Assembly: GCF_000626675.1 (NCBI RefSeq)
Contig: NZ_CP006842.1
Coordinates: 1,860,001 to 1,924,000 of the forward strand
Length of the DNA stretch: 64,000 nucleotides
Direction of reading: 5' to 3'
Origin: Corynebacterium glyciniphilum AJ 3170
GTDB lineage: Bacteria > Actinomycetota > Actinomycetes > Mycobacteriales > Mycobacteriaceae
This document shows, in pieces, positions 61,931-64,000 of this stretch. How positions within the stretch are numbered: position 1 is the stretch's first letter; each line of letters starts with the position of its first letter. The position numbers and the translations under genes were made by a program. Below the pieces are notes generated by a model. It was not told where the DNA came from. It searched no databases and saw only the letters and a program-made list of their open reading frames with translations.

Positions 61931-61936
61931 AGTCTA
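61931..61936 (-). promoter_or_regulatory. -10 box (TAGACT) of leaderless FAD dehydrogenase gene
   Basis: On the minus strand TAGACT ends 8 nt before ATG 61922. Confidence 0.45.
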
Positions 61937-61975
61937 AGTGTTGCGGCCCAGGCGGGGAGCACAAGCCAGATATCC

Positions 61976-62005
61976 CATACAGCGGACACTTGCGTTCGTT
62001 GTATG
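61976..62005. repeat. Split inverted repeat in the flavoprotein/MHS intergenic region
   Basis: CATACA (61976-61981) and TGTATG (62000-62005), 18 nt apart, in the 152-nt divergent spacer. It could be an operator for both genes. Confidence 0.35.
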
Positions 62006-62074
62006 AGAAGGGTAGTTTCCCTCATCGTCCTGTAGACACATTCACGTTCCTGAAGAGAGAATCACAGCCATCCC

Positions 62075-63448
62075 ATGACCACATCCCTCACCGATCATTC
62101 CGGTCCGCCGTCAGAGGCCACGACCCGGGCCACCGGCAACAAGAAGAGCCGTGTGATCTTCGCCTCGACCATCGGTACGACGATCGAGTTCTACGACTTC
62201 TACGCCTACGCAACGGCCGCGATCATCGTCTTCCCGCACCTTTTCTTCCCGGAGAACGAGAACTCCACCGTCGGCCTCCTGGCCTCCCTCGCCACCTTCG
62301 GTCTCGCCTTCGTGGCACGGCCGGTCGGCTCGATCCTCTTCGGACATTTCGGTGACCGGATCGGACGTAAAGCCACGCTGATCGGCGCCCTGCTGACCAT
62401 GGGCATCGCCACTTTCATCATCGGACTGCTCCCCACCTACGAGCAGATCGGGTTGTGGGCTCCGGCGCTTCTCGCACTGATGCGCTTCTGTCAGGGCCTC
62501 GGTCTCGGCGGAGAATGGTCCGGTGCCGCACTTCTGGCCACGGAAAACGCCGAGGAAGGCAAGCGCGCCCGTGCCGCGATGTGGCCCCAGCTCGGCGCTC
62601 CCTTCGGATTCATCCTCGCCAACGGCCTGTTCCTCATCCTCGTCCTGGGCATGGACCACACCCACGGTGAACCCGGCGGTGCGTTCATGACCTGGGGATG
62701 GCGCGTGCCGTTCCTGCTGTCTGCCGTGATGGTCATTATCGGACTGTATGTGCGCTTCAAGCTTGAGGAGACCCCGGTCTTCCAGGACACCCTCGACAAG
62801 GGCGAAGACGTCAAGGTACCCACCCTCGAGGTCTTCCGGACCGCCTGGCGCCCCGTCCTGCTCGGCACTTTCGTGATGGTCTCCACCTATACCCTGTTCT
62901 ACCTGGTGACGACCTGGTTCCTGTCCTTCGGTATCGGCGACCGCGATGCCGGCGAAGGGCTGGGCATCCCCTACAACCACTTCCTTGTCATCCAGCTGAT
63001 CACCGTGCTGTTCTTCGTGGTCGGCGTTCCCCTGGCCGGCTATCTCTCTGACACCGTGGGACGTCGCCGCTACCTCACCGTGGTCTCTGTCCTGGTCCTG
63101 GCCTACTGCTGCGCATTCCAGGCCTTCCTCGACCCGGCGACCTCCGGTGAGGCCAAGGCCGGAATCTTCCTGGGCATCGGCATGCTCCTGATGGGCCTGA
63201 TCTTCGGCTCCATGTCCGCGGTCCTCCCCGAGATGTTCCCCACCAACGTGCGGTACACCGGCTCAGGCATCTCCTACAACGTCGCGTCCATCCTCGGCGC
63301 GGCCGTCGCCCCGTTCATCGCCGTCGCACTGGCCACCGCCTACGGCCCCTGGGCGGTCGGCGTCTACCTGGCCGTCGTCGTGCTCATCAGCCTGGTGGCC
63401 ATCCGTCTGATGCCGGAGACCAGGGATACCGACCTCTACACCGTGTAG
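62075..63448 (+). CDS. MHS-type major facilitator transporter
   Basis: 457 aa with 12 membrane helices. TIGTTIEFYDFYAYATAAIIV, FGHFGDRIGRKATLIGALL and RFCQGLGLGGEWSGAALLATE are metabolite:H+ symporter (MHS) signatures, as in ShiA, KgtP and ProP. It imports a small acid or betaine-like metabolite; the nearby flavoprotein suggests a shared pathway. The C-terminal tail is short. The stop lies 3 nt from the end of the convergent methyltransferase gene. Confidence 0.9.
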   Translation: MTTSLTDHSGPPSEATTRATGNKKSRVIFASTIGTTIEFYDFYAYATAAIIVFPHLFFPENENSTVGLLASLATFGLAFVARPVGSILFGHFGDRIGRKATLIGALLTMGIATFIIGLLPTYEQIGLWAPALLALMRFCQGLGLGGEWSGAALLATENAEEGKRARAAMWPQLGAPFGFILANGLFLILVLGMDHTHGEPGGAFMTWGWRVPFLLSAVMVIIGLYVRFKLEETPVFQDTLDKGEDVKVPTLEVFRTAWRPVLLGTFVMVSTYTLFYLVTTWFLSFGIGDRDAGEGLGIPYNHFLVIQLITVLFFVVGVPLAGYLSDTVGRRRYLTVVSVLVLAYCCAFQAFLDPATSGEAKAGIFLGIGMLLMGLIFGSMSAVLPEMFPTNVRYTGSGISYNVASILGAAVAPFIAVALATAYGPWAVGVYLAVVVLISLVAIRLMPETRDTDLYTV

Positions 63449-63451
63449 AGG

Positions 63452-64000
63452 TCAGAATCGACGGAACACGAACTGCTGGCAGTCCAGTGCTCCGGCACGG
63501 GCGAGAGCCTCGTGCAGGGCGAGCTGGTAGTTCCACAGCCGTCGGTAGACGGCATCGAAGCCCGCCGCAGCCGCGGCACGTTCCCTGGCGTTGAACGCCG
63601 AGCGCCACAGCGCGAGCGTAGTCGCATAGTGGGAGCCCATCCGGTTGTGTGCGGTGAGACGTAGGCCTGCCCGGTTCGCACGCGACAGCACATGCTCATC
63701 GGTGGGGTACTCCACGGCGGGCCAGACGTAGGCACGCATCACGTCCAGACTCTCACCCACCGTCTCCTCCGGTAGACCGGAATCAGGAACACGCACCACC
63801 GACTGGATCACGGCGATCCCGTCCGACGCCAACATGCGCTCAACCGCCCGAAGAAAATGGATGGTGCCGTCGTCACCGAGAGTCTCCATGCGTTCCACGC
63901 TGAAGACGGCGTCGTAGGTACCCGACCACTGCCGGGGCGACGGGACGGGCCCGCGGATGGTCTGTACGCGCACTGCACCACCCACGCCGGCGTCGTGCGC
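63452..64000 (-). CDS. CFA/mycolic-type methyltransferase, C-terminal part (5' end beyond window)
   Basis: The frame is open to the window edge, so only about 180 C-terminal residues are visible. YDAVFSVERMETLGDDGTIHFL corresponds to the region of cyclopropane-fatty-acid synthases after the SAM site, and RRLWNYQLALHEALARAGALD and CQQFVFRR match the usual end. It adds a methyl or methylene group to unsaturated fatty acyl chains of phospholipids. The SAM-binding half is outside the window. Confidence 0.85.
   Translation of the reverse strand, partial: AHDAGVGGAVRVQTIRGPVPSPRQWSGTYDAVFSVERMETLGDDGTIHFLRAVERMLASDGIAVIQSVVRVPDSGLPEETVGESLDVMRAYVWPAVEYPTDEHVLSRANRAGLRLTAHNRMGSHYATTLALWRSAFNARERAAAAAGFDAVYRRLWNYQLALHEALARAGALDCQQFVFRRF

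Noticed and set aside
1..64000. CRISPR arrays, rRNA and tRNA genes
   Set aside because: No regular direct repeats and no cloverleaf or rRNA-like sequence noticed by reading; a tRNA scan program was not available.

Overview
The window is GC-rich actinobacterial chromosome. Gene order and content point to Corynebacterium or a close relative: arc-dop-pup-pafA-pafB-pafC-tatA-tatC-helicase-peptidase runs in the mycobacterial order, but no proteasome core genes (prcB/prcA) lie between pup and pafA. Separate lnt and ppm genes, RbpA and a lipid methyltransferase at the right edge fit the same group. Most genes are tightly packed, often with 1-4 nt overlaps, and many starts look leaderless (a TANNNT -10 box ending 5-8 nt before ATG/GTG). 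I found no rRNA, tRNA or CRISPR array by eye.

Layout. 1-3.1 kb: 3' part of aspA, a DUF1266 protein and a Sir2 deacylase. 3.1-6.8 kb (minus): an overlapping operon of a RecB-like Fe-S nuclease and two tandem FAD-linked GlcD-type oxidases. 6.8-25.7 kb (plus): YyaL-like protein, TrmI, the pupylation cluster, two TatA paralogues, TatC, a HelY-like helicase, an M24 peptidase, a DprE2-like SDR, FxsA, Lnt and Ppm. This is the conserved core. 25.7-30.5 kb: a DUF222-HNH protein with a LexA-type operator, rbpA with a SigH/SigR-type promoter, a small zinc-finger-like protein, YceI, a small membrane protein and MgtE.

30.5-35.5 kb is accessory and partly decayed. It holds a long palindrome, about 700 nt with no convincing gene, a DyP peroxidase, a DUF1345 membrane protein behind a coupled mini-ORF, an internally deleted IS481-type element, an AT-richer orphan lipoprotein, DinB-like and DUF952 proteins, and a truncated RidA gene.

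35.5-64 kb returns to ordinary metabolic genes: a class V aminotransferase with a thiamine-binding protein, a LigD-type Pol-PE protein without ligase domain, a 2OG-Fe(II) oxygenase, and an overlapping four-gene operon (histidine kinase, response regulator, thioesterase, methyltransferase) divergent from a GAP/SfLAP membrane protein. Next come a MetX-like hydrolase, a lipoprotein PBP, two META-domain proteins, a HAD phosphatase, and a MocR regulator whose start codon overlaps that of a divergent, frameshifted EamA exporter followed by an AlaT-like aminotransferase. The window closes with a GlxA regulator divergent from DUF1348 and DJ-1 genes, a PdxK/ThiD kinase, an FUSC protein, a BCCT carrier, a phosphoribosyltransferase, a KstD-like flavoprotein, an MHS transporter and a partial CFA-type methyltransferase.

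Working together: protein tagging (Dop, Pup, PafA, ARC) sits with its linked regulators PafB/PafC and the Tat export genes. Lnt and Ppm serve lipoprotein acylation and mannosylation. RbpA, the HNH protein and PafBC are stress- or damage-linked. The strongest local signals are regulatory: the LexA-like operator, the SigH-like rbpA promoter, and the overlapping leaderless divergent pair at 51.1 kb.
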